From assembly GCA_052034295.1 (NCBI GenBank), contig JBPOIS010000016.1, positions 1 to 34,691 on the forward strand: a DNA stretch of 34,691 nt, given 5' to 3'. The position numbers and the translations under genes were made by a program. This document shows, one piece after another, positions 24,155 through 32,278 of the stretch (the first letter of the stretch is position 1; every line of letters begins with the position of its first letter). Source of the stretch: JBPOIS01 sp052034295. GTDB taxonomy: Bacteria > Pseudomonadota > Gammaproteobacteria > Pseudomonadales > Moraxellaceae. The notes beneath the pieces were generated by a model. It was not told the origin of the DNA. It made no database searches and saw nothing but the letters and a program-made list of their open reading frames with translations.

Positions 24155-24850
24155 ATGACCACCCCCACCCCGGTTGCGCCGCAGCGCATTCTGGTGATCG
24201 AAGACGAGCCCAAGCTGGCCCAGCTGCTGATGGATTACCTGAAGTCCTCCGGCTACGAGACCGACTGGGTCAACAATGGCCGTGAGGCCCTGCCCCGCTT
24301 CAATGAATTCAAACCGGATCTGATCCTGCTGGACCTCATGCTGCCGGGCCGCGACGGGCTGGACATCTGCAAGGATGTGCGCCGCACCTCCAGTGTGCCG
24401 ATCATCATGGTCACGGCGCGGGTGGATGAAATTGACCGCCTGCTGGGGCTGGAAATCGGCGCCGATGACTACATCTGCAAGCCATTCAGCCCACGTGAAG
24501 TGATTGCCCGCATCAAGGCCATTTTGCGGCGCGTCCCCGCCAACAGCCAGCCTGTGCCCCAGGACACCGGCGACCTGAAAATCGACCCGGACCGCTTCGA
24601 GGCACGCTGGCAGGGCCAACTGCTGGAGCTGACTCCGGCGGAGTTCCGGCTGCTGCAGACGCTGGCGTCGGTGCCCGGGCGGGTGTTTCCCCGCGATCAG
24701 CTGATTGATCAGGTCTACGACGATCACCGTGTGGTCACCGACCGCACCATCGACAGCCATGTGAAAAACCTGCGCCGCAAGCTCTCGGTGGTGAATGCCG
24801 AAGACCTGATCCGCTCGGTGTATGGGGTGGGCTACAAGCTGGAAATCTAA
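24155..24850 (+). CDS. baeR: OmpR-family response regulator BaeR
   Basis: DNA-binding response regulator paired with BaeS. The receiver domain has the acidic pair Glu16/Asp17, the phosphorylation site Asp60 in LILLDLMLPG, Thr87 and Lys109 in DDYICKPFSPRE. The C-terminal winged helix contains LTPAEFRLLQTLASVPGRVF and YDDHRVVTDRTIDSHVKNLR, which matches E. coli BaeR nearly word for word. This similarity, along with EIDRLLGLEIGADDYICKP, makes the BaeR assignment firm among OmpR-family regulators. AAGGAG lies eight bases before the ATG. The stop codon is the first part of a long nested inverted repeat (24849-24926). Confidence 0.95.
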   Translation: MTTPTPVAPQRILVIEDEPKLAQLLMDYLKSSGYETDWVNNGREALPRFNEFKPDLILLDLMLPGRDGLDICKDVRRTSSVPIIMVTARVDEIDRLLGLEIGADDYICKPFSPREVIARIKAILRRVPANSQPVPQDTGDLKIDPDRFEARWQGQLLELTPAEFRLLQTLASVPGRVFPRDQLIDQVYDDHRVVTDRTIDSHVKNLRRKLSVVNAEDLIRSVYGVGYKLEI

Positions 24851-24926
24851 AGCCTGCTGGACGCTACAGGGCACTGACGATTCTGCACCGCCTGTGCACG
24901 TTTGGCCCCTGTCCACAGCAGGCTTT
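24849..24926. repeat. Nested inverted repeat directly after baeR
   Basis: Three nested stems: AAAGCCTGCTG (24849-24859) with CAGCAGGCTTT (24916-24926), ACAGGG (24866-24871) with CCCTGT (24907-24912), and TGCAC (24884-24888) with GTGCA (24894-24898) around a five-base loop. The outer 11-bp stem begins inside the TAA stop codon of baeR. No T-tract follows, so it is not a standard terminator. It may stabilise the baeSR mRNA end or be a structured RNA. Confidence 0.6.
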
Positions 24927-25027
24927 GGCGCTATGCTGTCCGGGTGTTTCCTGTGTCCCTGTGTCTACTCTCCCACAGGCGCACAGGAAGCTTTTTGGGT
25001 GTGTGCATGTTGATTGAGGACCTCGCC

Positions 25028-25324
25028 ATGACCGGATCAGGCTGGCTGTTGCGCTGCGGAACTGCCGTGCTGGCCCTGGGGCTGGGGGCCTGCGCCCACA
25101 CCCTGACCCGCCCCCCACACCCCATGGACCCGGTCCAGCAACAGGCCATGATGGCGCGGTGTTTTGCCCAGGCCGACCAGAACCACGACGGTCAATTGTC
25201 GCTACAGGAATTTCAGAAGCTGCACCTGCACAGGATGGGCCACGCCCAGCACGCTGATGAATCAGCCTCCCCCCATCCGCTGCACACCGCACACCCACAT
25301 GTCCCTGCCCCGGCGCAGCCCTGA
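25028..25324 (+). CDS. Small EF-hand lipoprotein with His-rich tail
   Basis: A 98-aa predicted lipoprotein. The signal peptide has an Arg followed by a hydrophobic stretch and lipobox LGAC, with Cys22 as lipidation site. One EF-hand-type calcium loop lies at residues 50-61, with ligand positions Asp50, Asn52, Asp54, Gln56, Ser58 and Glu61 all acceptable. The C-terminal third holds eight His residues among Pro and Ala and could bind transition metals. Retention in the inner or outer membrane cannot be decided. GAGGA at 25016-25020 is seven bases before the chosen ATG; an in-frame ATG at 25007 is less well placed. I know of no named homolog. The single EF-hand suggests pairing with another copy or a structural rather than sensor role. 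Confidence 0.75.
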   Translation: MTGSGWLLRCGTAVLALGLGACAHTLTRPPHPMDPVQQQAMMARCFAQADQNHDGQLSLQEFQKLHLHRMGHAQHADESASPHPLHTAHPHVPAPAQP

Positions 25325-25336
25325 GCGCACTCACTG

Positions 25337-25391
25337 TTTTAGGGCCTGACCGTGCGTGAACGCCGCCCCACCGCACAAAAACAGCCTAAAA
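25337..25391. repeat. Nested inverted repeat upstream of valS
   Basis: TTTTAGG (25337-25343) pairs with CCTAAAA (25385-25391), and inside it GTGCG (25352-25356) pairs with CGCAC (25372-25376). The element sits between the lipoprotein gene and valS, 45 bases before the valS start. It has no T-tract on its right side. It may act on valS expression, or be the end structure of the lipoprotein mRNA. Confidence 0.4.
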
Positions 25392-25435
25392 GCCGCTAAA
25401 CTACGGGCAATTTTTTGCAGTGTTCCGAGCGGGCC

Positions 25436-28324
25436 ATGACCGAACTGTCCACCACCTACGATCCACAGGCGATTGAAGCCAATCGCTATGCCGAATGGGA
25501 ACAAAAAGGCTACTTCAAACCCTCGGGTCAAGGCACGCCATTCACCATCATGATCCCGCCGCCCAACGTGACCGGCAGCCTACACATGGGGCATGGCTTC
25601 AACAACGCCATTATGGATGCGCTCACTCGCTTCCACCGCATGAAAGGCCACAATACCCTATGGCAACCCGGTACCGATCACGCCGGTATCGCCACCCAAA
25701 TGGTGGTGGAGCGCCAACTCGGGGCGCAAGGCATCAGCCGTCACGATTTGGGTCGTGAAAAATTCCTTGAAAAAGTCTGGCAATGGAAAGCGCAATCCGG
25801 CGGCACCATCACCCAACAAATCCGCCGTTTGGGTTCATCGGTCGACTGGTCACGCGAACGCTTTACCATGGACGCAGGGCTGTCCAACGCGGTCAAAGAA
25901 GTGTTTGTCCGTTTGTATGAAGAAGGCCTGATCTATCGTGGTAAGCGTTTGGTCAACTGGGACCCCAAGCTCCACACTGCACTGTCTGACCTTGAAGTGG
26001 AAAGCGTGGAAGAACAAGGCTCGCTGTGGCATTTCCGCTATTTCTTTGCCGATGACAGCTTGACCACCCGTAGCATCAACGAAGATGGCAGCTTGGGCGA
26101 AGGCTTGAATCATTTGGTGGTCGCCACCACCCGTCCCGAAACCCTGCTCGGCGATACAGCAGTGGCGGTACATCCCGAAGATGAACGCTACAAACACCTG
26201 ATTGGTCAACAGGTTCGCCTGCCGATCACCGGTCGCCTCGTGCCGATTGTGGCTGACGAATACGTTGAAAAAGGCTTTGGTACTGGTTGTGTGAAGATCA
26301 CTCCTGCCCATGATTTCAATGACTTTGATTTGGGCAAACGCCACAGCCTGCCGATGATCAATATTTTTGATCGTGACGCGGCGATTTTGGGCGAATTTGA
26401 CTATATGGAAAAAGCGGGTGAGCCGATCAGCAAGACGATTGTTGCACCTGAAGACTATGTTGGCCTTGAGCGTTTTGCGGCGCGTAAAAAACTGGTGGCC
26501 GAAGCAGAAGCTGAAGGCTGGCTGGAAAAAATCGAGCCCTACACGCTCAAAGCACCACGCGGTGACCGCTCCGGTGTGATCGTCGAGCCGTGGTTGACTG
26601 ACCAATGGTACGTCAGCATTGCCCCGCTCGCCGCCCCTGCGATTGATGCGGTCAAAAATGGCGACATCAAGTTTGTGCCTGAGCAGTACACCAACATGTA
26701 CATGTCGTGGATGAACAACCTGCAAGACTGGTGTATCAGCCGTCAATTGTGGTGGGGTCATCGCATTCCGGCGTGGTACGACGAGCAAGGCGGCGTGTAT
26801 GTGGGGCGTGACGAAGCTGAGGTACGCAGCAAATACCACCTGTCTGCCGACCTTGCCCTACGCCAGGATGACGACGTGCTCGACACATGGTTCTCCTCGG
26901 CATTGTGGACATTCTCCACCCTCGGCTGGCCGGAGCAAACGCCTGAACTGAAAACCTTCCACAGCACCGACGTGCTGGTGACGGGTTTTGACATCATTTT
27001 CTTCTGGGTCGCCCGGATGATCATGATGACGCTGCACTTTGTCAAAGACGAGCAAGGCCGCCCCCAAGTGCCATTTAAAACCGTGTATGTGCATGGTTTG
27101 GTGCGCGATGGTGAAGGCCAGAAAATGTCGAAGTCCAAAGGCAACGTGCTCGACCCGCTCGACATCATCGACGGTGTGGACTTAGAGACCTTGGTGAGCA
27201 AACGCACCACTGGCCTGATGAACCCCAAAGCCGCTGAGAAGATCGACAAAGCCACCCGCAAAGAATTCCCCGAAGGCATCAATGCCTTTGGCACCGACGC
27301 GCTGCGCTTTACCTTCTGTGCGTTGGCGAATACTGGCCGCGATATCAAGTTTGATCTGAAACGGGTCGAAGGCTATCGCAACTTCTGCAACAAAATCTGG
27401 AACGCCACCCGTTTTGTGATGATGAATTGCGAAGGCAAAACCATCGGCAGCGAAGCGCGTCCTGAGCTGTGGGAATTGCCTGAGCGTTGGATCATCAGCC
27501 GCTTGCAACGTGCTGAAGCCGCTGTGCATCAAGCCTTTGCCGACTATCGTCTGGATATGGTGGCGCAGACCATTTATGACTTTATCTGGAATGAATACTG
27601 CGACTGGTATGTGGAGCTGACCAAGCCGGTGTTGAACGGCGATGCCAGCGAAGCACGCAAAGCCGAAGTACGCCGTGTGCTCTTGGCGGTGATGGAAACC
27701 AGCTTGCGCTTGCTGCATCCGATCATGCCGTTTTTGACCGAAGAAATCTGGCTGCAACTTGCGCCGATGATTGGTCGTAAGACTCACGATTCGATCATGC
27801 TGGCGGCCTATCCACAGCCCGACGAGGCCAAGATGGACGCGCAAGCCGAAGCCGATATGGTATGGCTGCAAGCCTTGATTGGCGCGGTGCGCAACATTCG
27901 CGGTGAGATGAACCTGGGCAATGCGCGGTTGCTGCCCCTCCTGTTGCAAAACATCAGCGAGAGCGAGCGTGAGCAACTTGTCCGGATTGAGCCGTTATTT
28001 AAGGCACTGGCCAAAGTGGAATCGGTGGAGATTTTGGCGGCAGACGCTACCCCGCCACTGTCCTCAAGCAGTGTGATTGGCCAGCTCACCGTGTTTGTGC
28101 CGATGAAAGGTTTGATCGACCCCAAAGCCGAACAAGCGCGTCTGCAAAAAGACCTCGACAAGCTGCAAAAGAATGTCGATGTGTTGGCGGGTAAACTCGG
28201 CAATGCAGGCTTTGTCGCCAAAGCACCACCGCAAGTGGTAGAAGCCGAAAAAGCCAAACTCGCCGAGCTGCAGGGTCAGCTGGAACGGGTGAAGGGGCAA
28301 ATGGAGCAGTTGGCGGCGCTGTAA
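25436..28324 (+). CDS. valS: Valine--tRNA ligase
   Basis: Class I aminoacyl-tRNA synthetase that charges tRNA-Val and edits misactivated threonine. The HIGH motif is HMGH at residues 50-53 after PPPNVTGSL. The KMSKS motif is at 563-567 in GQKMSKSKGNVLDP. The editing domain lies between them (for example VVATTRPETLLGDTAVAVHP). The C-terminus is the usual coiled coil (AEQARLQKDLDKLQKNVDVL onward). Length 962 aa is normal. The start ATG at 25436 gives the family N-terminus MTELSTTYDP. Codon use is unlike the neighbours: Gln is mostly CAA (about 31 CAA to 11 CAG by my count), while baeS nearby uses about 35 CAG to 2 CAA. Leu TTG is also frequent. The first 20 and last 20 codons look native, suggesting a mosaic gene. 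Confidence 0.97.
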   Translation: MTELSTTYDPQAIEANRYAEWEQKGYFKPSGQGTPFTIMIPPPNVTGSLHMGHGFNNAIMDALTRFHRMKGHNTLWQPGTDHAGIATQMVVERQLGAQGISRHDLGREKFLEKVWQWKAQSGGTITQQIRRLGSSVDWSRERFTMDAGLSNAVKEVFVRLYEEGLIYRGKRLVNWDPKLHTALSDLEVESVEEQGSLWHFRYFFADDSLTTRSINEDGSLGEGLNHLVVATTRPETLLGDTAVAVHPEDERYKHLIGQQVRLPITGRLVPIVADEYVEKGFGTGCVKITPAHDFNDFDLGKRHSLPMINIFDRDAAILGEFDYMEKAGEPISKTIVAPEDYVGLERFAARKKLVAEAEAEGWLEKIEPYTLKAPRGDRSGVIVEPWLTDQWYVSIAPLAAPAIDAVKNGDIKFVPEQYTNMYMSWMNNLQDWCISRQLWWGHRIPAWYDEQGGVYVGRDEAEVRSKYHLSADLALRQDDDVLDTWFSSALWTFSTLGWPEQTPELKTFHSTDVLVTGFDIIFFWVARMIMMTLHFVKDEQGRPQVPFKTVYVHGLVRDGEGQKMSKSKGNVLDPLDIIDGVDLETLVSKRTTGLMNPKAAEKIDKATRKEFPEGINAFGTDALRFTFCALANTGRDIKFDLKRVEGYRNFCNKIWNATRFVMMNCEGKTIGSEARPELWELPERWIISRLQRAEAAVHQAFADYRLDMVAQTIYDFIWNEYCDWYVELTKPVLNGDASEARKAEVRRVLLAVMETSLRLLHPIMPFLTEEIWLQLAPMIGRKTHDSIMLAAYPQPDEAKMDAQAEADMVWLQALIGAVRNIRGEMNLGNARLLPLLLQNISESEREQLVRIEPLFKALAKVESVEILAADATPPLSSSSVIGQLTVFVPMKGLIDPKAEQARLQKDLDKLQKNVDVLAGKLGNAGFVAKAPPQVVEAEKAKLAELQGQLERVKGQMEQLAAL

Positions 28325-28338
28325 TTTTTCTTCAGATC

Positions 28339-28364
28339 AAGGGCAGCGATAGCTGCCCTTTTTT
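28339..28364 (+). terminator. Rho-independent terminator of valS
   Basis: AAGGGCAGC (28339-28347) and GCTGCCCTT (28352-28360) form a perfect 9-bp stem around GATA, running into six T residues at 28359-28364. It lies 15 bases after the valS stop and before the convergent end of hemH. Confidence 0.9.
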
Positions 28365-28375
28365 GCATCCTGTGG

Positions 28376-29368
28376 TCACTGGGCCTGCGGCAGTGTGCCC
28401 AGCCACGGCTGGATCAGTTCCACCAGCAACTGGATGTGCAGCGGGTCGGTGTTCAGCGCCGGAATGTAGCTGTAGGTCTGCCCACCAGCCTCCAGGAAGG
28501 TGTCGCGGTTTTCCACTGCCAGCTCTTCCAGCGTCTCCAGACAGTCCGCCGAAAAGGCAGGGCTGATCACCTGCACCGATTTGACCCCCTGCTCGCCCCA
28601 CTGGGTCAGCGTGGCATCGGTGTAGGGCTTGACCCATTCCTGCTTGCCAAAGCGCGACTGAAAACTGATCGCCCACTGCGAAGCGTCCAGCCCCAGCCGC
28701 CCGGCCAACAGGCGCGCGGTGGTGTGGCAGCGCTGCGGGTAGGGATCGCCCTTGTCGGCGTAGGGCTGCGGGATACCATGGAAGGACATCAGCAGCTTGT
28801 CTGGCTGGCCATGCACGGCCTGATGGCGGCGCACCGAATCGGCCAGCGCTTCAATGTAGCGCGGGTGGTCGTGATAGTCCTTGATCAGCTGCACGCTGGG
28901 CAGGTTGCGCTGACGCAGCAGCCAGCGCGACACCCCGTCGTACACCGGCGCGGTTGAGGTGGCCGAATACTGGGGAAACAGTGGCAACACCAGCACCTGC
29001 TCGATGCCTTCTGTCTGCAGCCGGTCCAGGGCTGCCGTCAGGCCCGGCTGGCCATAGCTCATCGCAGGCAGAACCTGCACATCAGGCCGCTGCAGCTGTG
29101 CGGCCACGGCCTGCACCTGCTGCTGCAGGATGCGCCGCATGGGTGAATCGCCTTCACACCAGATCGACGCATAGGCGTGCGCCACGCGCTTGCGCCGCAG
29201 CGGAATCACCAGCGCATTGAGGATCAGCCACCACAGCAGGCGCGGAATCTCAATCACCCGCTGGTCGGACAAAAACTGGCGCAGGTAGCGGCTGACTGCC
29301 GCCGGGGTGGGTTGGTCCGGGGTGCCCAGGTTGACCAGCAGCACAGCAGCACGGGACGGCGCAGACAA
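28376..29368 (-). CDS. hemH: Ferrochelatase
   Basis: Inserts ferrous iron into protoporphyrin IX, the last step of heme synthesis, at the cytoplasmic face of the inner membrane. The N-terminus has AVLLVNLGTPDQPT, the usual start. The metal-binding His197 is in LLMSFHGIPQPYADKGDPY, and the acidic SPAFSADCLETLEEL stretch with the conserved Glu is near residue 265. I chose a TTG start at 29368 because GGGGAG lies nine bases upstream and the resulting protein (330 aa) begins where the family begins. An upstream GTG (29422) in the same frame would add 18 unrelated residues. It is last in a same-strand row with DUF1285, murI and the DUF4062 gene. Confidence 0.95.
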   Translation of the reverse strand: MSAPSRAAVLLVNLGTPDQPTPAAVSRYLRQFLSDQRVIEIPRLLWWLILNALVIPLRRKRVAHAYASIWCEGDSPMRRILQQQVQAVAAQLQRPDVQVLPAMSYGQPGLTAALDRLQTEGIEQVLVLPLFPQYSATSTAPVYDGVSRWLLRQRNLPSVQLIKDYHDHPRYIEALADSVRRHQAVHGQPDKLLMSFHGIPQPYADKGDPYPQRCHTTARLLAGRLGLDASQWAISFQSRFGKQEWVKPYTDATLTQWGEQGVKSVQVISPAFSADCLETLEELAVENRDTFLEAGGQTYSYIPALNTDPLHIQLLVELIQPWLGTLPQAQ

Positions 29369-29444
29369 GGATGTTTCTCCCCAGGGGTTCAAGGTAAAGG
29401 GTGGGACTGCACCACCGCGCACAGGCCCTGCAGCCCCAGCAGGG

Positions 29445-30545
29445 TCAGGCCCGTGCCATCAGCGCACGCGACACCACCTGCTGGCCCAGTTCACTCAGCT
29501 CCCAGAGGATACGGTGCTGTGCATCGCGGCCAATGGGAATGATCCAGCCATTCTGGCGCATCTGCGCCTTGATGGTGTACAGGGTCTGCACACTGACCTG
29601 ACAGCGTGACACGGCATGGGCGCGGGGCAGCTGCTGGCGGGCATCGATCAGCGCGGTGGCCGCCAGAAAATCACTCATCAGCCGGGAAAAATTGTCTTCG
29701 GACGCCGCCAGGCTAAACCCGGGCCCCAGCGCCACCAGCAGGTCGTGCCAGCTGACCACACGCTGTGGTTTGAGTTCCTTGAAATTGCCATCCTGATAGG
29801 CCTGAACCCGGTATTCCAGGGTGAAATAATCCTCCAGACCGGCCTGACGGGTGTCCGCCGGCAGGGCGGGCAATGACGTGCTGGTCAGCGGGGAAACCGG
29901 CTGGGTGCGCGGCACGGCAGGGGGCGGGGCCGGGCGCTGCTGCTGGGCCAGCTCCTGTTCCAGCTGCTGGATACGGCGCTGCAGCTGAAGCAACTGGGTG
30001 CTGTCTGCCGGGGCGGGTGCCGCAGGGCGTACCGGAATGATCCCGCTCTCGCGCGGCCGGTTCCAGCCCTGCACGGGGTAACGGCTGCACAGCTGCGGCA
30101 TGGCCTGCTGCAACACGCGCTCCAGATCGCTGACATCGCGGAAGGTCAGCACCAGATCGCGGTCGCGCTGCAGCTGGCGGCGAAACTCGCGGAAGCGTCC
30201 CCGCGCGGCGTCATTGGGCTCACGGGCCCCTTCGGGGAGCAGCTCCGGATTGTCGTGCAGCAGCACCAGCATGGGCTTCTGCCGGGACAGCGCATAGATG
30301 TAATCCAGATGCAGGTAACTGACCCCCGACGCTGACAGGGTGCCGTACTGGCCGGACATCAGCACCACAAAATAATCCGCATCATCGATCTGGCGGCGGA
30401 TCAGATTGGTGGTGAGTGGACTGCGCCGCTCCGGAGACCAGCAAAAAAAACCCATCGCGGCCAGGGTCTGGGCCACCATCTGCCGTTCTGCATCCACATC
30501 CGGGCCGGACGTGCTGAGCAGCACATAATAACGTGTGTCCATCAT
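29445..30545 (-). CDS. DUF4062 domain protein with coiled coil and putative C-terminal winged helix
   Basis: A 366-aa cytoplasmic protein. Residues 5-100 resemble the DUF4062 domain: TRYYVLLSTSGPDVDAERQM, then FCWSPERR, IRRQIDDADYFVVLMSGQYG and KPMLVLLHDNPELLPEG. This pattern of strands and a conserved Ser/Asp/Glu set belongs to a Rossmann-like, TIR-related fold of unknown activity. Residues about 100-155 are Arg-rich and helical. A Pro-rich linker and a short Gln/Leu coiled coil (QLLQLQRRIQQLEQELAQQQ) follow. The last 120 residues contain QVSVQTLYTIKAQMRQNGWI and a final LWELSELGQQVVSRAL, which look like a winged-helix unit. DUF4062 occurs in several bacterial signalling and defence-type proteins. 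The start ATG at 30545 (AGGGGG eight bases upstream) or the ATG directly after it are both possible. Confidence 0.82.
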   Translation of the reverse strand: MMDTRYYVLLSTSGPDVDAERQMVAQTLAAMGFFCWSPERRSPLTTNLIRRQIDDADYFVVLMSGQYGTLSASGVSYLHLDYIYALSRQKPMLVLLHDNPELLPEGAREPNDAARGRFREFRRQLQRDRDLVLTFRDVSDLERVLQQAMPQLCSRYPVQGWNRPRESGIIPVRPAAPAPADSTQLLQLQRRIQQLEQELAQQQRPAPPPAVPRTQPVSPLTSTSLPALPADTRQAGLEDYFTLEYRVQAYQDGNFKELKPQRVVSWHDLLVALGPGFSLAASEDNFSRLMSDFLAATALIDARQQLPRAHAVSRCQVSVQTLYTIKAQMRQNGWIIPIGRDAQHRILWELSELGQQVVSRALMARA

Positions 30546-30607
30546 GCTCCGTGCCCCCTGATTCCTGTGCAGTCGCTCACGCAAACATTGTTCATGGTGT
30601 TGATCAT

Positions 30608-30625
30608 GGGGGCCCTGCAGCCCCC
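30608..30625. repeat. GC-rich hairpin between murI and the DUF4062 gene
   Basis: GGGGGC (30608-30613) and GCCCCC (30620-30625) form a 6-bp stem around a six-base loop, 13 bases past the murI stop on the minus strand. No T-tract follows on that strand, so it is a weak terminator candidate and could be an mRNA-stabilising structure. Confidence 0.4.
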
Positions 30626-30637
30626 TGACATTCCTTG

Positions 30638-31504
30638 TTAAAACAGGCTGGCCCGCCGGATCTCCTGCGCTGCAGGCACCCAGCGCTGCACCACAGCCTG
30701 ACTCTGTGCAGGATGGCCGGTGACGAACACCTCGATGCCGGCCTGGGGTGCGTGTGGCAGTATATCAGGTTCTGTACCGGTCACGCTGCTTCGCACCGGG
30801 CGCAGCCAGCCGTGGGCGGCCAGCACCCGCCCCGTCTGGCGGGCCACCGCCGCCCCGGAATCCACCAGGTGCAGGGCTGGCCCATACAACCGCGCCAGCA
30901 CCGGTCGCAAAAATGGATAATGCGTGCAGCCCAGCACCAGCTGGTCCACGCCCTGGGCCAGCAAGGGATCCAGCACCCGCGCCAGCTCGGCCTCACAGGC
31001 CGCGGACTGTTCCTGTCCGGCCTCGATCAGCGGCACCAGCGCCGGACTGACCGCTGTCAGCACCTCGACCCCACGCGGCACGGCCTCTTTGGCGATGACC
31101 TCGCGCAGGAGATTGCCGCGCAGCGTGCCCGGTGTGGCCAGCACACCAATCCGGCCAGATCGGCTGGCCAGTACGGCAGGCTTGACCGCTGGCACCAGCC
31201 CGATGATGGGCAGGCGCTCGCCATACTGCTCACGCAGATGGGTCAGGCTAAACGCCGATGCCGTGTTGCAGGCCACCACCATGGTCTTGCAGCCCTGCCC
31301 GGCCAGCCACGCCGCCGCCCGGCTGGTGAGCCTGCGGATGTCTTCGTCACTGCGCTCCCCATACGGCACATGCGCCGTGTCGGCCAGATAGCAGATCGAT
31401 TCTGCGGGCAGATGGGCAGCAATCTCACGCGCCACCGACAGCCCGCCCACCCCGGAATCAAACACGCCTATCGGCGCCTGCCGGAACTGCTCATCCCCCT
31501 GCAT
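30638..31504 (-). CDS. murI: Glutamate racemase
   Basis: Converts L-glutamate to D-glutamate for peptidoglycan synthesis in the cytoplasm. The two catalytic cysteines are present: Cys79 in VVACNTAS and Cys193 in LVLGCTHYP. The N-terminal IGVFDSGVGGLSV and the VPYGERS stretch are family signatures. Length 288 aa is slightly longer than average; the extra residues are at the C-terminus. Its ATG overlaps the stop of the DUF1285 gene by one base, so translation is probably coupled. It lies 92 bases upstream of the DUF4062 gene on the same strand. Confidence 0.97.
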   Translation of the reverse strand: MQGDEQFRQAPIGVFDSGVGGLSVAREIAAHLPAESICYLADTAHVPYGERSDEDIRRLTSRAAAWLAGQGCKTMVVACNTASAFSLTHLREQYGERLPIIGLVPAVKPAVLASRSGRIGVLATPGTLRGNLLREVIAKEAVPRGVEVLTAVSPALVPLIEAGQEQSAACEAELARVLDPLLAQGVDQLVLGCTHYPFLRPVLARLYGPALHLVDSGAAVARQTGRVLAAHGWLRPVRSSVTGTEPDILPHAPQAGIEVFVTGHPAQSQAVVQRWVPAAQEIRRASLF

Positions 31505-32085
31505 CAGCCATCTACCCCGAGCCAGAACGACTGGTCGCCGCTGTCCACCCGCAGCAGGGTCCGGTCCGCCTGCTCGATCAGCTCACCCAGCGCCACCAGA
31601 TGAAATAGCACATTGCGGTGCACCAGCGCGTCGAGATTACGCCGGATGCGCACATAGGGGCGACTCTCACCCTGATAAACCCCCATGCGCAGCGGATGGG
31701 CGGCATCCACCCGCACCCGGTCACCGGTGCGGGTCTGCACCCACAGCCACATCAGCCCCGCATCATCAGCCACGGCCTCGACCTGTGTGACCAGCAGCGG
31801 TACATCGGCCACGCGGATGCCGATCTTTTCCACCGGGGTTTTCAAAAAATAGCGGTCTGCGCCATCCCCGGTTTCGCGCCACAGCACCCGCGCAAACAGG
31901 TTCACCAGCGCCTGCCGGGTCATCAGCCGCCCTTCATGGTACCAGTCGCCGCGCGCATCAATGCACAGGTCCATTTCGCCACAGTACGGCGGATGCCACT
32001 GCTCCAGCGGGGCCTCACCGGCAAACCGGCTGGCCACAGTGCCCAGGCTGCTGCCCACCTGTGGGGGCGTGTGCTGTTCGCTCAT
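31504..32085 (-). CDS. DUF1285 family protein
   Basis: A 193-aa cytoplasmic protein of the DUF1285 family, function unknown. Recognisable parts are APLEQWHPPYCGEMDLCIDA followed by RGDWYHEG, a stretch with the FLKTPVEKIGIRVADVPLLV pattern, then VRVDAAHPLRM and YVRIRRNLDALVHRNVLFHL. I chose the ATG at 32085 with AGGA eleven bases upstream; the frame is open 29 codons further but the extension has no family resemblance. It is divergent from the ETF-QO gene (193-base gap) and is the first gene of the murI transcription unit. DUF1285 genes accompany core housekeeping genes in Pseudomonas and relatives; I assign no role. Confidence 0.9.
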   Translation of the reverse strand: MSEQHTPPQVGSSLGTVASRFAGEAPLEQWHPPYCGEMDLCIDARGDWYHEGRLMTRQALVNLFARVLWRETGDGADRYFLKTPVEKIGIRVADVPLLVTQVEAVADDAGLMWLWVQTRTGDRVRVDAAHPLRMGVYQGESRPYVRIRRNLDALVHRNVLFHLVALGELIEQADRTLLRVDSGDQSFWLGVDG

Positions 32086-32159
32086 GCTTGCTGCTGTCCT
32101 GATCCCCTGCCCCAGTCCGCGCCTATCTTTACTGACACGCCGACCGGATTCAATCGCCA

Positions 32160-32189
32160 ATGGCATAAACAACGCATTGATTCTATACT
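32160..32189 (+). promoter_or_regulatory. Possible promoter of the ETF-QO gene
   Basis: ATGGCA (32160-32165, four of six positions) and TATACT (32184-32189) are separated by 18 bases. They lie 90 bases before the start codon in the divergent gap. The -10 is good, the -35 moderate. Confidence 0.4.
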
Positions 32190-32278
32190 ACGCCGCATTC
32201 AATGCGTCCAGACGACCCGATCAGGCCGCGAGGAAGGCCCCCGTGGCCCTCCAGCCCCCTCTTGCACAGGAGTCCTTC

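Noticed and set aside
25325..25435. T-box riboswitch before valS
   Set aside because: T-boxes are typical of Firmicutes; I see neither the conserved T-box sequence nor an antiterminator/terminator pair.
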